Of a stretch of DNA of 64,000 nt, positions 1 to 26,178 are shown piece after piece. The notes beneath the pieces are model-generated. The model had not been told where the DNA came from. It worked only from the letters and a program-made list of their open reading frames with translations, and did not search any database. The position numbers were made by a program, and so were the translations under genes. Numbering within the stretch: position 1 is the stretch's first letter; each line of letters starts with the position of its first letter. Source of the stretch: Engraulis encrasicolus (Eukaryota > Chordata > Actinopteri > Clupeiformes > Engraulidae); the NCBI RefSeq assembly GCF_034702125.1, contig NC_085865.1, positions 46,335,856 to 46,399,855 on the forward strand, in the 5' to 3' direction.

Positions 1-91
1 TGTTTGGCATGTCTAGTTAGTCAAATATTTGGCCACTTAAGCAATATTTGTATATTTTTTTGTTTAATTTTGCTAAGCAGATTTTCCTGAC

Positions 92-14573
<14,482 letters not shown>

Positions 14574-14601
14574 GGTTAATCACCGTATCCTAATTCAAAC
14601 A

Positions 14602-14643
14602 TCAGGGAAAAAAATAAAACTCTTCCATGAAAGTATCTCCCAT
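14602..14643 (-). pseudogene. Ghost of coding exon 1 (inner copy), upstream of gene B start
   Basis: Reads MGDTFMEEFYFFP then stop. The sequence before its ATG keeps an acceptor-like tttag and the same gtgat...ccATGG context as the true exon. Together with the outer copy and the real exon this makes three exon-1 starts in 180 bp. Confidence 0.68.
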
Positions 14644-14681
14644 GGTGCATCACCTAAAATTTGTCATCGGAAAAAAAATAT

Positions 14682-14753
14682 TTATTTAAGACTGTAGAAT
14701 GGACTGGCAAACTGAGCCGGTGCCCTAAGCTCCTCCATTAATGCGTCCCTCAT
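14682..14753 (-). pseudogene. Ghost of coding exon 1 (outer copy), upstream of gene B start
   Basis: Reads MRDALMEELRAPAQF then stops 24 codons in; the real exon reads [15 protein letters not shown]. Nucleotide alignment holds over about 45 nt with no gap, roughly three-quarters identical. It lies 180 nt upstream of the true start codon and has no open continuation. Whether it is transcribed depends on where the leader intron is spliced. Confidence 0.7.
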
Positions 14754-15839
14754 GGTTCAGACTTTGAAAACGGAGGAAAGTCACAATGGTAGGACATACA
14801 TTTTACATGACAGACATTTAACCTGAAGCCCTTGTGTAGGCACTGATGAATTTTTGCACAGGTCCTGAAGCATGATAACTATCTAACACAAGTATCCTAT
14901 TACCAAACAATTTGTTTTTAACAGCTTTAAGAGATTATAGTTGTGTGTCATGACACCTTGACAATATTAAGGTCATTACAAGGGAGTTACGAGGTGCGTG
15001 TAGGTAGTCTAAAGTTAGTATATCCTGTGTACTGTGAAAATTGGGCTTGGTATAAAATCCTCCAAAGAAAAATGTGCATATACGTTGAAGTCCCTCTAAT
15101 TCAACTCTTGCCTTGAGTTAAGAAAGGTAACAACATTTACCTCTCACAACAAATACAAATCAGATTGAATTGTCCTTGAAAGATTGTACATCCCATTATC
15201 TGGCCGAATAATAGTGTACTTTGTTTAACATTCTAACTATGGCCTGGAACATATTTGGATTTGTAGTATTTTTAGCATGTGAATCTCACCTCGTTTGAGC
15301 CAAGCTTCGAATGTACTATGTTGATGTGATGTTACTTCTGGAAGTGAATAGAGAAGATGCAGTGGCAAGATCAAACACATGTAGTAGTATTCCCAGCTCT
15401 GTGTTGAGTAGTCCAACAATGTTCTTTCCCCACTGCAATATGCACAAATTGTGTCTGTTCCTTGATAGCCTAGGAAATCCCATGTTGCTTTGCACAATTG
15501 TTCCGATGTGAAAGACAACATAGATTCTGTCCCTCAGCGAGGGTTCCTAATCATGGTCTCCAATTAGAGAGCAGGGAGGCGTGGAAAGGCGATGACTGCA
15601 GTTTGTAGATACTACTGACACGATTGGCTATGGGCTACGTATACCAAATGATACACATTCGCAATATCCACTAAACAGTCGCCTTCAATTGTAACCAACC
15701 ACCCCCCACCCCCACCCACCCCCCTCCCCACCCCACCCCCCACCCCCTCTACGGGTTTTACGGTACACATCCACTTGTCTCTTATCCTACCTATTTGTCA
15801 GCTACTGTACCTGCCTGGTTGACCCTCATGTAGATGTCA

Positions 15840-15950
15840 GCTTACCTCTGGGTCGGTCTATGCTGTGTCCACCACCACCACGACTGAAAGCCACGAATGA
15901 TTTGCTTCTTTTATAGGGGAGAGTTGATCCCAATATGGAGGTGAGCATCA
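15840..15950 (-). promoter_or_regulatory. Gene B core promoter and noncoding first exon
   Basis: Counterpart of the gene A promoter: TATAAAAG on the minus strand at plus 15,908-15,915, CArG-like CCCAATATGG at 15,929-15,938, and an untranslated exon with its donor gtaag beginning at 15,845. Sequence through this block is nearly identical to gene A, apart from one additional CCA repeat unit in the first exon, so both copies should still be transcribed from the same type of core promoter. Confidence 0.72.
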
Positions 15951-16159
15951 AGTCAGCCCCGCTCTCCCCATATTTCATATATGAATGGCTCATAAATTAG
16001 TCATAAATGAGTGAGTCATAAAATACATATATGGAATCTGATATGGTGATTGACACAGACGGGAGCAAGTGGGGGAGAGGACAGCAGGACAGGGCAGCAG
16101 CATCAACTCCTGCACCCCAGACCATAACTAGGAGTTTGCTATTGTCAGATGGAACTCTC

Positions 16160-16490
16160 AGCATGTACACTATTTTAAAATCCTTCTTCTGACATTCCCA
16201 TAGCCAAGAACAACATGCTGACCTTATGCATATGTTCAATGAATCTCTACTGGCACACAAACGACATGACATATATATAATTTTAAATTATCACATGTAT
16301 CTACTTTTGTACATGACAATTAATGGTTAATTAAAACAATATGTGAATTATTTTATTGCGAACCTTTGTATTAATGAGAACTGCATGGTCATATTGCTTG
16401 CAATGAGACAAGGGAGAGAAACACTACATGTTATGTGCCCTTTAAACATTTTGGAAATTTAACAAGTTTCAAAAGACGGCTACAGCTGTC
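16160..16490 (-). promoter_or_regulatory. Gene B proximal muscle regulatory sites (MEF2-like, E-box)
   Basis: A MEF2-like CTATTTTAAA (one mismatch to the consensus) is at 16,170-16,179 and a MyoD-class E-box CAGCTG at 16,483-16,488, about 0.25 and 0.57 kb upstream of the TATA box. Both are kept at the matching place upstream of gene A. Short motifs like these occur by chance, so conservation between the arms is the main support, and the arms are similar overall. Confidence 0.4.
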
Positions 16491-17208
16491 AACGTTTGTA
16501 GACCAAAGCAAGGTCAGAGCATGGGGCCACCTGCTGTATTGTCACCTTGTTGTTCACGTCCCCCTGGAGTCACAGCATCTCAGTGGAACCACATTTTTTC
16601 CTTGAGGACAAAGATAATCCTGTGAAATTCAGCTCAGGTTCCTTCGTGAGTGATTGTATACTCATATTGAGTCACATTACGCACTTGACACGAGACAAGA
16701 CAGGAGAGATTAGAATGTATTTCACAATTAGATTACAAGTTGATCACATTGGTAATTTTTTTTAATGATGTTGGTTCAAATGCCTTTACTGTAAGTCAGT
16801 CCACATTGAAATATTGGCTTCATTAATTTAAAAACATGATACTGAAACATATTAAGTCATAAGTGAAAACATGCTTCATCCAGACATGAAAAACGCCTGT
16901 CATTCTAGTGAAAACATTACGTTAACTCAGAATCTGCCCTCTGACCTGCCTAATCCTGTGAATCTAGTGACACTTGTTAAGCTGTTTGCAGACAAGATGT
17001 CGACAAGTTGTTGAGCCCAAAGGCCTGTAAGGTCTTGCACTCAGAAGTGACTTGTCTGGGAGGGAGACACACTAAGGAAAGCACCAAGTCACCCACAAGG
17101 TGTTAATGCTGCGACTTTAAAATGCTCACACGCGTGCATCACATGCCAAAAGATGACCTTGCACTTCCAAAGGTGAATGATCCTCAGTCTCCATACTCAC
17201 ACATCCTT

Positions 17209-17600
17209 AATTACCTCTGCCAAGGAGGTTGTGTTTTTGGTCGCATTGGTTTGTCTGTCTGTCTGTCTGTCTGCCTGTCTGTCTGTCTGTCTGTCTGTCT
17301 TTTTTTATTTGTTTGTCAGCAGAATAACTCAAAAAGTCATGAACAGATTTGGATAAAATTTATGGAGGTCTTGGAAATGACAAAAGGAAAAAGTGATTAC
17401 ATTTTGGTGGTTATCCGGACCACGATGGGGATCCAGAAATGTTTTAAAGATCTCCACCATTGCAGGATAGGGCGAATTTTGACATTCCATTTTCTAATTC
17501 ACAAAAACAAGGCAGAAAGACAAACAGGCTGTAACAGTCGAATGTTCTATCAAACAGCTTCCTTTGCGGAGGTCTGCACTCTCTGAGTGCATTTCTAGTT
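17209..17600. repeat. Fish interspersed repeat with (GTCT)n, arm B
   Basis: Starts cctctgccaaggaggttgtg, has a GTCT run at 17,251-17,300 and ends gcactctctgagtgcatttc. Shared with 59,253-59,610, so it predates the duplication. The reading frame over it is not a gene. Confidence 0.75.
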
Positions 17601-17753
17601 TTCTTTGAATTTGACATGGGGACTAAGATCCACCCATTTGCATGTTTAATCAGTCAAATGAATCTTCAATAATGCGCACATTTATATTCGGGCTCTCAAT
17701 TTGAAATAGCCTAAGCAAACAACAATGTGACTACTGCAAGTCCATAATGATTT

Positions 17754-18550
17754 TCTTTTTTTTGTGATTAACATTTTTTATTGAGCAGACAGAAGTAAAA
17801 ATATAAAAACATAAAAACTATTTACAACAGGGAAAGTGAGCTCATACAGTAACACACACAATTCACAAGGAAAAGGATGCAGTAATACAATTAAGATACA
17901 GACAATGACAACATTTCAGACAGTTCTTACACTACAATGTCCCATGAGGAGATGGTGTGGGGTTTGGCTTTATTAATTCTTCCTGTAGATGGTTCCAGTA
18001 GTGCAATAGTCTTAAAGGCTGAGAGCCAGGCAGAGTTCATGGGTAGCTGAAGGTTAAACCAGTGTTTTAGAATGGTTTTCTTGGCAGCTGTCAAGCCAGC
18101 ACACAGAGTTAGTCTTTGAGTGACACGTAGGTCTGAGTTGTCGTCATTCAGCAAACACAAATCAGGTGTTTTGGGGCATTCTGTGCGGATGACATCTGAT
18201 ATAGTTTTAGACACAAAGTCCCAGAATCTTGATATTGGAGAACCCTCCCAGAACATGTGCATGTATGTACCTATCTGTTGAGTGTTACAATATGTGCATA
18301 AAGGACTTGTGATTCTACCCATTTTGTGTAAGAGATAAGGTGTGGTGTAGGCTCTGTGTATTAATTTAAAAAGAATTAGCTGATGTGCAGGGTTCTTAGA
18401 CACTGTAGGAATACCCTCCCATGTGCACGTCCACTTGGGAGTAGACCCATATTTGGATAACTGTCTATCCCAAATTAGAGTGACAGGGGGTGGTTTGCAT
18501 GTGTGAGCTAGTAGTTCCCCAGAATTCGAGATGATTCGTCTAATGAATTG
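17754..18550 (-). mobile_element. L1/Tx1-like LINE, 3' part
   Basis: The minus strand encodes the C-terminal region of ORF2 (18,565-17,927): FKLIHRAYTTPYLLHKMG, CTYCNTQQIGTYMHMFWEGS and FWDFVSKTISDV, the typical end of fish L1-type ORF2 proteins. The 3' end at 17,754-17,763 is a T-rich run on the plus strand (the element's A-tail). The 5' continuation is found 6.8 kb away, beyond a later insertion. Confidence 0.8.
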
Positions 18551-19385
18551 TTGAGAGGGGACCATTCGAACAAAACGTTAGACCATTCGTAGAAGGCATG
18601 GGGCGTTTCGTGCAGTACCTGAGGATTTTTCGTAGAAGACCTAAGGACGTTACGTTCAACCCATGCAGACCTTTCGTGTAACTGGGCAGACGTTAAGTTT
18701 AGTCTGCCTATTTTATTGGCCTATTATTTTTATATTTTATCAAACTTGTGTGCCTACCACCACAATGCAATGAAAACAAAAATCGAACCACGTAGAAAGT
18801 GCCTGCGTGCGTCTTTATTTATTTTTTTAAATTATTTTTTCATTTTAGTTCAGGCTGCTTTTTTATCATTAGGCCTATTTTATAGCCTATTTTATAGATA
18901 TACTATATCGTAACGGACTGCCTCTGCCTCCTCCAGAGTGAGATAGCAGCGTTACCCCCTGTGCACTACATGTGCTGTCTATAAAATGGGGTTAATTTCA
19001 AATGGCGGGTGAGACTGTCAGGAAGCAACAAGCCGAGAGAGCAAGAGAGAGGGAACCATGAAGTGTGCGCTGAGAAATCACCATTCGCAAGAATCGCTAA
19101 AGCCAGACATTGATGTGAGTGTTCCAAATTGAGACCAAGCGCACAAGTCTGCAAACAAAGGTTTTGCCAAAGTGCACTACTAAAAATAAGACAAGATATT
19201 GTTGTGATGATCTGAGTTATTTCTAATGTGTTGGTCACTGATTTGTATTCATTTTTGGAAAGGTAACGGCAGTCTTATTGCTGCCTGACTGGCGCCCATC
19301 TCATAACTTAAAACTACAGTCGGTTGCACCGCTACAATATCGACGAAATGTTTTAAAATATAGGCCTACAACAGTAATGTAAAGG

Positions 19386-19738
19386 TAAGGGATAATGTAT
19401 TGTCCACACGCAGTGGTGTAGTCTACGTAGAACGCAGGTATACGGAGTATACCCACTTCTAAATTTTAGGGGATTCAGTATAGGCCTAACCACTTAAAAT
19501 TGATTTATCCATTATTTAGACTGGCATAAATATATACAGTATACCCACTTCAAAAAATGCGAGAATGTACAGTATACCCACTTCAAAAAAGTAGACTACA
19601 CCGCTGTCCACACGTGACTATAAGAACATATTTTCCTATGGGGCGAATAACACCCCCGATGCCGAAGGCGGAGTGCTGTTATTCCGCTTCGAAGGAAATA
19701 TATTTTCCGTAGTCACGTGTGGACAATACATTATCCCG
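19386..19738. repeat. Snapback palindrome split by the hAT MITE
   Basis: gggataatgtattgtccaca at the left returns in reverse complement at 19,717-19,738, and inner parts (gtgactat...ttttcc) also pair. Removing the 196-bp MITE and one target copy restores a hairpin of about 150 bp. Confidence 0.65.
19411..19606. mobile_element. hAT-type MITE (196 bp)
   Basis: Termini CAGTGGTGTAGTCTAC / GTAGACTACACCGCTG with a perfect 8-bp target duplication, tccacacg (19,403-19,410 and 19,607-19,614). It sits inside the arm of an older palindrome. Confidence 0.8.
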
Positions 19739-22493
19739 CTTATGCCGCCTTTACCAACATTAGAAAGCATCCATAGTTAACCAGTAGTTTATAGTAACAG
19801 GTGTATTGCCATTTTATAGCGTGCACAAAGAAAGACAGTTCATGGAACGCTCATAATTTAAAAAGAAAGAAAGGAGTAGCACACTAGAGCTGAATGCAGA
19901 ATCAAAAACTGTATTAAACAAAGCCGAAAAAAGTAAATAAAACCGACAGACAGGGGACAAACGATTCGGGTCTGGCCCATCATCTTCCTTTTCTTCCTTT
20001 TCATTATACTGCTCTTGGAATTATGCACCGGGCAATACGCTCAGGATATGGCGCGGACGCCACCCCACCATTACGCGCATAATTTAAAAAGGTTAACAAG
20101 CAACAGAGTTTGGCTACTTTCTAACGTGTTACAGCCACATTGCGCTTCAAACTGTTTGCAGGCTGCAAGGAAACTATCAACGAACTCCTCACTTGTTAAA
20201 AAAAATACTAGTGTTAATAAAATATGTCACGACAGCGGCCGGCGGGCAGTGACAGTTTGCTTTCTTGAAATAACAACACTCAGACAATAGTGTAGACATG
20301 TGTGCTACACGCTGGGGTGGGGCAGGGCTGCTGAGCTGTCTGCTGAGCTGTCTGTCGGGATGTGGGCTGTAGGTATCCATTGCGTGCGGCCGGTCGCTTT
20401 GGGAACTGTGGGTAAGTTGCATTTGGGTAGGCTATTGCGCGTGTTATAGTTGAATTAAGTAATTGACGAGCCAACGGCCGGCAGCAGTGGCTGAGTGTTT
20501 AACTTAACTTTACTTTTGTAGGCTACTATCGCCCGAGTGTCTCCAGATTGTGATTATTTATTCATTTATTCAAAGACGATAGCAGTTTACAGACGCTGCT
20601 GGCTGCATGGATATTGTGGTGGTTTTCCCTCCTAATTGTATTTTATGAAATTGTAAAAATAAAACTACCATAACCTTTACTCCTGTTGTCTGTCGTTCCT
20701 GAATCGTGGTCTAAATTTCACCTCTTACAATAGTGTCCAGTCCAGTGAATGATCCTGCATCCATGGATAATTGGATAAACCATACTAAGTGGACATGAAA
20801 GAAATGCGAAATTAAAACAACAGCGTGTCAATGCAAGCACTTTATTTGTCACATGTGAAACGAGAAGGCAGGAAGTGCAATTAGTTAATAAATGAAACAG
20901 TGCACAGGTCAGTGCTGGTAAAAAAAGAGTTTTAATGACTTGCACAAAGTTGATGCTCGTTTGGTGAACTTCAAAACCTGCGCTGTATTCAATAAAATTT
21001 GGGCATAACGCACATAGAGGACTGAAAATGAAAATGAATCAAATGCCAGGAAAAGACAAATATCCCGGGAATCCCGGGAAATAAGTGATTCAAAGTCGTA
21101 GTTGGCATATTGAAATTTGCCCTCAAATTGCACCAAATCTGGGTGGTAATCCCCTATATGTGGTACATATTCTATGTTGTAGCCTACTTCAGTTGTTGGT
21201 ACCCAGAATGGCATTTTTGTCGAGTAATGTCTATTTGAACCTCACGTGAAAGTAACGGGGATTGTGCTGCATTTGATGGATGGAGCTGATATTACGCACA
21301 TAATTCCACTGAATAAACATCCAACTGCGGAATGGAATCAGAAAAATTAATTGCATCGCGCTCACCATTCACCGGCCTGAAGTCATTTGGGAGCGATTAC
21401 GCTGCAGTGATATGCAGACCGACAGTTGGTTATTGCCTTAAATGGAGGCGGATTTCGGGGGCATGATTTTGTTGACAAGTACTTTTTTAACGACTTTAAT
21501 GAAGATGTCATGTAGACTGTTTGACGGCCCCTTACATAGGACAGCATCCATCCATCTATCCATCCCTTCCTCATCTTTACGCGCAACGGTAATAATAGCC
21601 ATTACTTTTCTTGTAGACGTTGCGTGTAATATTTTATTCATTATCGACTTATTTCAAGCAGCATTCTACTGTCCACTCTGCGTGGCCCTGTTGAAAGGGT
21701 TGCCAATGCCTTGTCTATGCGGGAGGGGGGATAACTTCCACTGAAAACGGCAGGTCATTTGCATGACAAGACTTCATGCCCATTAGCGAACACTTTGTTC
21801 TCAACAACGACCCATTAAGAAATGTGTATTCTGAATTGTGTTTGTCACCGTTTTCAGCAAGCCTGGCGTCGCCATGAGGACCTGATGTTTTCCACAGAAA
21901 ACATGCATGGTTGCAACCACTTAAAAAAAAAAAAAAACACCGTTTCACTGAATTTAAAGACTCACTGCTCTGATGTAGCCTACTCTTTATTATTTGGTGT
22001 TGGAACTGTCTATGCATCGCGTGCCATGGGCAGACGTTGGTAGGCTATACGCATGCATACACGCACACAAAAGGGTTCAGTTCAACGTTTATTGACCAGC
22101 AAGCAAGCGGCGCAGTAACAGCTGATTTGCTCTAGAGTCGCGAAGTGAAAACTGACTTTCAAACCCACATCGCAATCACCTTCAAGCGAGAGCGCGCACG
22201 CTAGGAATAATGTTACATTCATGTTGATGTGGGCAGGGGGAAAGTGTTGCAAGAACATTGGACTCATTCAATATCATTGTGCAAAGTGTGTGTTGCAATA
22301 TTGTGCTGGGGATATGTGTTGGGGATTTCACGTGTGTCTATTTTGTTTGCGTAAAACTATTCCACCAATAGTGCAAATTACAAGTAGTTCTAGGCTACGT
22401 CTGACAAGTAGAACTATGGAGGAATTCTAACGAAACCTAAAACAAAATAGGCAGTTAGCTTATTTAATAATGAGGCCAAAATACAGTGGTGCT

Positions 22494-24099
22494 CATATGT
22501 TTACATACCCCAGCAGAATAAACGCTTTCTCTGCGATTTCTCACAAAATATGAAGGATTACACAAAACCTTTTTTTTCACTCATGGCTAGTGACTGGCTT
22601 AAGATATTTATTAGCAATATTCTGTGTTTACTCTTTCAAAAGCATGATCACAACCCAAACTACCCAAATGACCCTGTTCAAAAGTGTACATACCCTAGTT
22701 TCTGATGCTGAATATGGCCCTGTTTAACATCAGGGACCGCTCTAAATTGTTTGTGGTAGTTGTGGATAAGGCTCTTAATGTTCTCAGATGACAAAACAGC
22801 ACATTCTTCCTGGCAGAATGGTTGTTTCCTATAATATCTTTGGGTGTCTTGCTGGAACCTCACATTTAAGGTTTCCCCTGAGTGGCTCAATGATGTTGAG
22901 ATCAGGAGAGTGAGATGGTCGCTCAAAAACCTTCATTTTATTCTTTCTGAAGCTAATGACGGGTTGATTTGGCTTTCTGTGTCGAAATATTGTCATGTTG
23001 GCACCGTTGGAATTTCAATTCAGAAATGCAATATGAGGAGTTTGGTTGGAATCAAGCCAATGGGCAAGGGAATCATTGCATTGCAATGATCATAGCAAAG
23101 GGAAATTGTTCAGGAGGCATAGGACAACCAAAAAATAACTTCAGGTGAAATATAGGACAACATGAAAAAATGTTGGCACTTGAGGAAAGATGGGCTGTTG
23201 GGGGTTGCCAGGAGAAAGCCATTACCACAAAAATGCAAACATGTTATTTTGCATATGATACACCAAATAGCACAGTGAGAAGCATCAAAATGCCTGTGAC
23301 AAAGTCATTTGGAAAAATGAGATCAATATGGAACTTTTTTAGGCCACTATTAACAGTACCATTTGGAGAACAGTCAATGGAGCCTATGATGAAAGTTACA
23401 CCATACCCTTCTGTGAAACATGGTCATGGACCACTGATTTCATGGGGACATTTGAGTTACAAATGCATCATACTTTTGATCCATACTCGCAGAATGATGA
23501 ATACATTGCCCTGTGAAAAATACTGGAGGAAACTTGACACACATCAGCCTTGAAACTGCACATGGTCCATTGGTTCGACATGCCAACATGACAATATTTC
23601 AACACAGAAAGCCAAATCAACCCGTCACTAGCTTCAGAAAGAATAAAATGAAGTTTTTGAGCGACCGTCTCACTCTCCTGATCTCAACATCATTGAGCCA
23701 TTCAGGGGAAACCTCAAATGTGAGGTTCCAGCAAGACACCCAAAAATATTATAGGAAACAACCATTCTGCCAGGAAGAATGTGCTGTTCTGTCATCTGAG
23801 AACATTAAGAGCCTTATCCACAACTACCACAAACAATTTAGAGCGGTCCCTGATGTTAAACAGGGCCATATTCAGCATTAGCAACTAGGGTATGTACACT
23901 TTTGAACAGGGTCATTTGGGTAGTTTGGGTTGTGATCATGCTTTTGAAAGAGTAAACACAGAATATTGCTAATAAATATCTTAAGCTAGTCACTAGCAAT
24001 GAGTGAAAAAAAAGGTTTTGTGTAATCCTTCATATTTTGTGAGAAATCGCGAAGAAAGCGTTTATTCTGCTGGGGTATGTAAACATATGAGCACAACTG
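22494..24099 (+). mobile_element. Tc1/mariner-like foldback element
   Basis: Flanked by TA; ends cagtggtgctcatatg / catatgagcacaactg. The inverted arms are unusually long (about 440 bp: 22,494-22,930 against 23,640-24,099), because the left arm contains an inverted copy of the transposase 3' end. Degraded transposase traces include KHGHGPLISWGHLS and SPDLNIIEPFRGNLK, the latter around the third catalytic residue of Tc1 enzymes. Frameshifted and inactive. Confidence 0.75.
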
Positions 24100-24349
24100 T
24101 AGGTAGCTACCAGCTTATTTAATAAAGAGGCCTAATACAAATAAAATAAATGCTCAAGACTATTGCCTTTACAGTTAAAATCAGCGTGAAAAATAGCTGA
24201 ATTACAATTTTAAATCAACAAAAAACGTTACAATGAGCGGTGAAAACAGCTGATTTACATTTTTAAACATTTACAAAATAGGCAGCCTGAAGGCTTGAAG
24301 GGATTGGAGGACGATTTCCAACAAAAAAAAATAGGCAGCCTGAAGGGAC

Positions 24350-24351
24350 GT

Positions 24352-24382
<31 letters not shown>
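24350..24382. repeat. (CT)n simple repeat
   Basis: Short CT run inside the 6.8-kb element. Confidence 0.9.
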
Positions 24383-25337
24383 TTAAACTGTATGGATTTA
24401 ACATGGGTGCATTCTGTAGGCTATGTTTTTTGACACTGTTGTATCTTTTCTGGCTCATGCTCGAACTATTTGTTGTCATTCAGAATCAGAAACATCAAAG
24501 TGTCGGCAGACAGCTTTCTCTTGTTGCTAGTGCTTTGCATTTAATTTGTAGTGAAGCTATATGCCTAGGCCTACTCTCCACACGTAGTTATATTCCAGAC
24601 CCCCAGAAGACGGTAACTAGAAGCTTTCATCTAAAAAATTACCGGAAAGTCAGAAAACTTGCTGCATGACAACCAAATGTGCTCAGTGGTCAAGACTTAG
24701 ACGCAAGCTGCCCTGATTCAAAGCGACAAGGCTGTGCTTGGTCCCGTCTCGCTGCCCGTAGCCTAGAAAGTAGGCCTAACATAGGCCTACAGATATTTGT
24801 CAAAAAAATGTAACGGAGTAAAGTAACGGCGTAAAAGTGAAAAAAAAGCTTCTCAAATATTGTTCCATAAATGTAAGGAGTAGAAAGTAACCTAGATAAT
24901 TGTCAAAAAATGTAAGGCGTAAACGTAAATTGTCAAAAAATGTAACGGCATAGGCCTAAACGTAAAAAAAACAACAACACCAGTTAAAATGATTAAGTAC
25001 ATTTTATTTATAAAGCACATCTAAAAACAGCAAAAAAAACCCAGCTGATTTACATGTTTAAATCAACAAAAAACAAAACTGACCAAAATGAGCGTTATAG
25101 GCTAAACAGCTGATTTACATATTTAAATAAACAAAACTCGTAAAAATGAGCGTTAAAAAAGCTGATTTACATTTCTAATATAGGCAGGCTGAAGGGACGT
25201 TTAGTTCAAACCTAAGGATCTTTAGTTCAATTTTAAGGACGTTTCGTAGGCTTTTGCGGTAGACGGAACGTCCTCGACGAAAGATCCCCTGCCTTATACG
25301 AATGGTCCAACGTTTTGTTCGAATGGTCCCCTCTCAA

Positions 25338-26065
25338 GAATCCATTCGACGAAAAGACCTGTACCCGTTCCCCATATATAGGTGAGACAGACCTTTAAAA
25401 GAATGAAAGTAGCCACTTTAGGAGTGGATGAGGGGTGAGGTTTCCCCCCAAGGGACACCATAGGCTCTAAATGCAGATCTTAACCTAAGATACATGAAAT
25501 AAGATGTACCAGGTAGTGAGTAGCTATGTTGTAGATCCTGGAATGTTCTGAGACCATTCTCATTAAAGATGTGTTTTAAATGACAGACTCCTTTGTCCAA
25601 CCATGATTTGCATGTGAATGGTTTGTTACCATTCATAAGATTGTGATTATTCCATATGGGAGACTGTTCAGTGAAGGCAGAACTATACAGTAATATTTAA
25701 TAACATCAAGGATGACTTACAGAAATGGGCACCATTAAACTTAACAATACAAGGCAGTTAAATATTACTGTATAGTTCTGCTTTACTATTTGCTGAAGTG
25801 ACGTAGATATCCTGATTCCCAAATATGTGAATTCTGAGACAATAGGTATGTTGGGTGGTAAATGTATGTTTTTGCCTGAATCATTAAGGGACATTAGGAC
25901 TGATTTTGACCAGTTAATTTGGTAGCCACTTAGATTGCTGAAGTCATCGAAGATCTCAAGGCACCTTGGGATTGATTCAGTTAGGTTTGATAAATAAAGA
26001 GCAATATCATCCGCATACAGAGATATATGATGGTTTACACCTTTGATTGAAATTGGGGGGAGATC
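25338..26065 (-). mobile_element. L1/Tx1-like LINE, 5' part (reverse transcriptase fragment)
   Basis: Same LINE as at 17,754-18,550, separated by an inserted element. The minus strand shows the RT catalytic motif YADD (codons at 26,006-26,017; HHISLYADDIALYLSN) followed by GYQINWSKSVLMS and FTYLGIRIS. A stop interrupts the frame near 25,418. The LINE is 5'-truncated at about 26,065, where arm-B sequence resumes. Confidence 0.8.
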
Positions 26066-26178
26066 ACATCACATCACTTGTACACTCCTTGCCTACTCGT
26101 CTCGTTGGAACACATAGACATTCTATTGACTTAATTCGCTGAGCGAGTCACTAGCAGCGACGTGTGTGAACGAGGCTT
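26066..26178. mobile_element. Remnant right half of the 59.9-kb-type MITE
   Basis: Matches 60,110-60,222 and begins exactly where the L1 ends, showing that the L1 replaced the left part. Confidence 0.75.

Larger units (their letters stand above)
18551..25337. mobile_element. 6.8-kb terminal-inverted-repeat element interrupting the L1
   Basis: Termini are inverted repeats of at least 50 bp beginning ttgagaggggaccattcg. Subterminal motifs of the type aaggacgttncgt recur near both ends (18,620-18,700 and 25,195-25,290). A unit of about 55 bp (agctgatttacat...atgagcg) recurs four to five times at 24,185-24,275 and 25,030-25,190. No transposase is visible. It carries nested elements (a Tc1 foldback, a hAT MITE in a snapback). 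No clear target duplication, so the superfamily is unknown. Confidence 0.65.

Noticed and set aside
17122..17586. 154-codon ORF upstream of gene B
   Set aside because: It overlaps a GTCT microsatellite and an interspersed repeat also present, shortened, in arm A.
23170..23881. Plus-strand ORFs as an active transposase
   Set aside because: Fragments of a Tc1 transposase in different frames; the catalytic core is broken.
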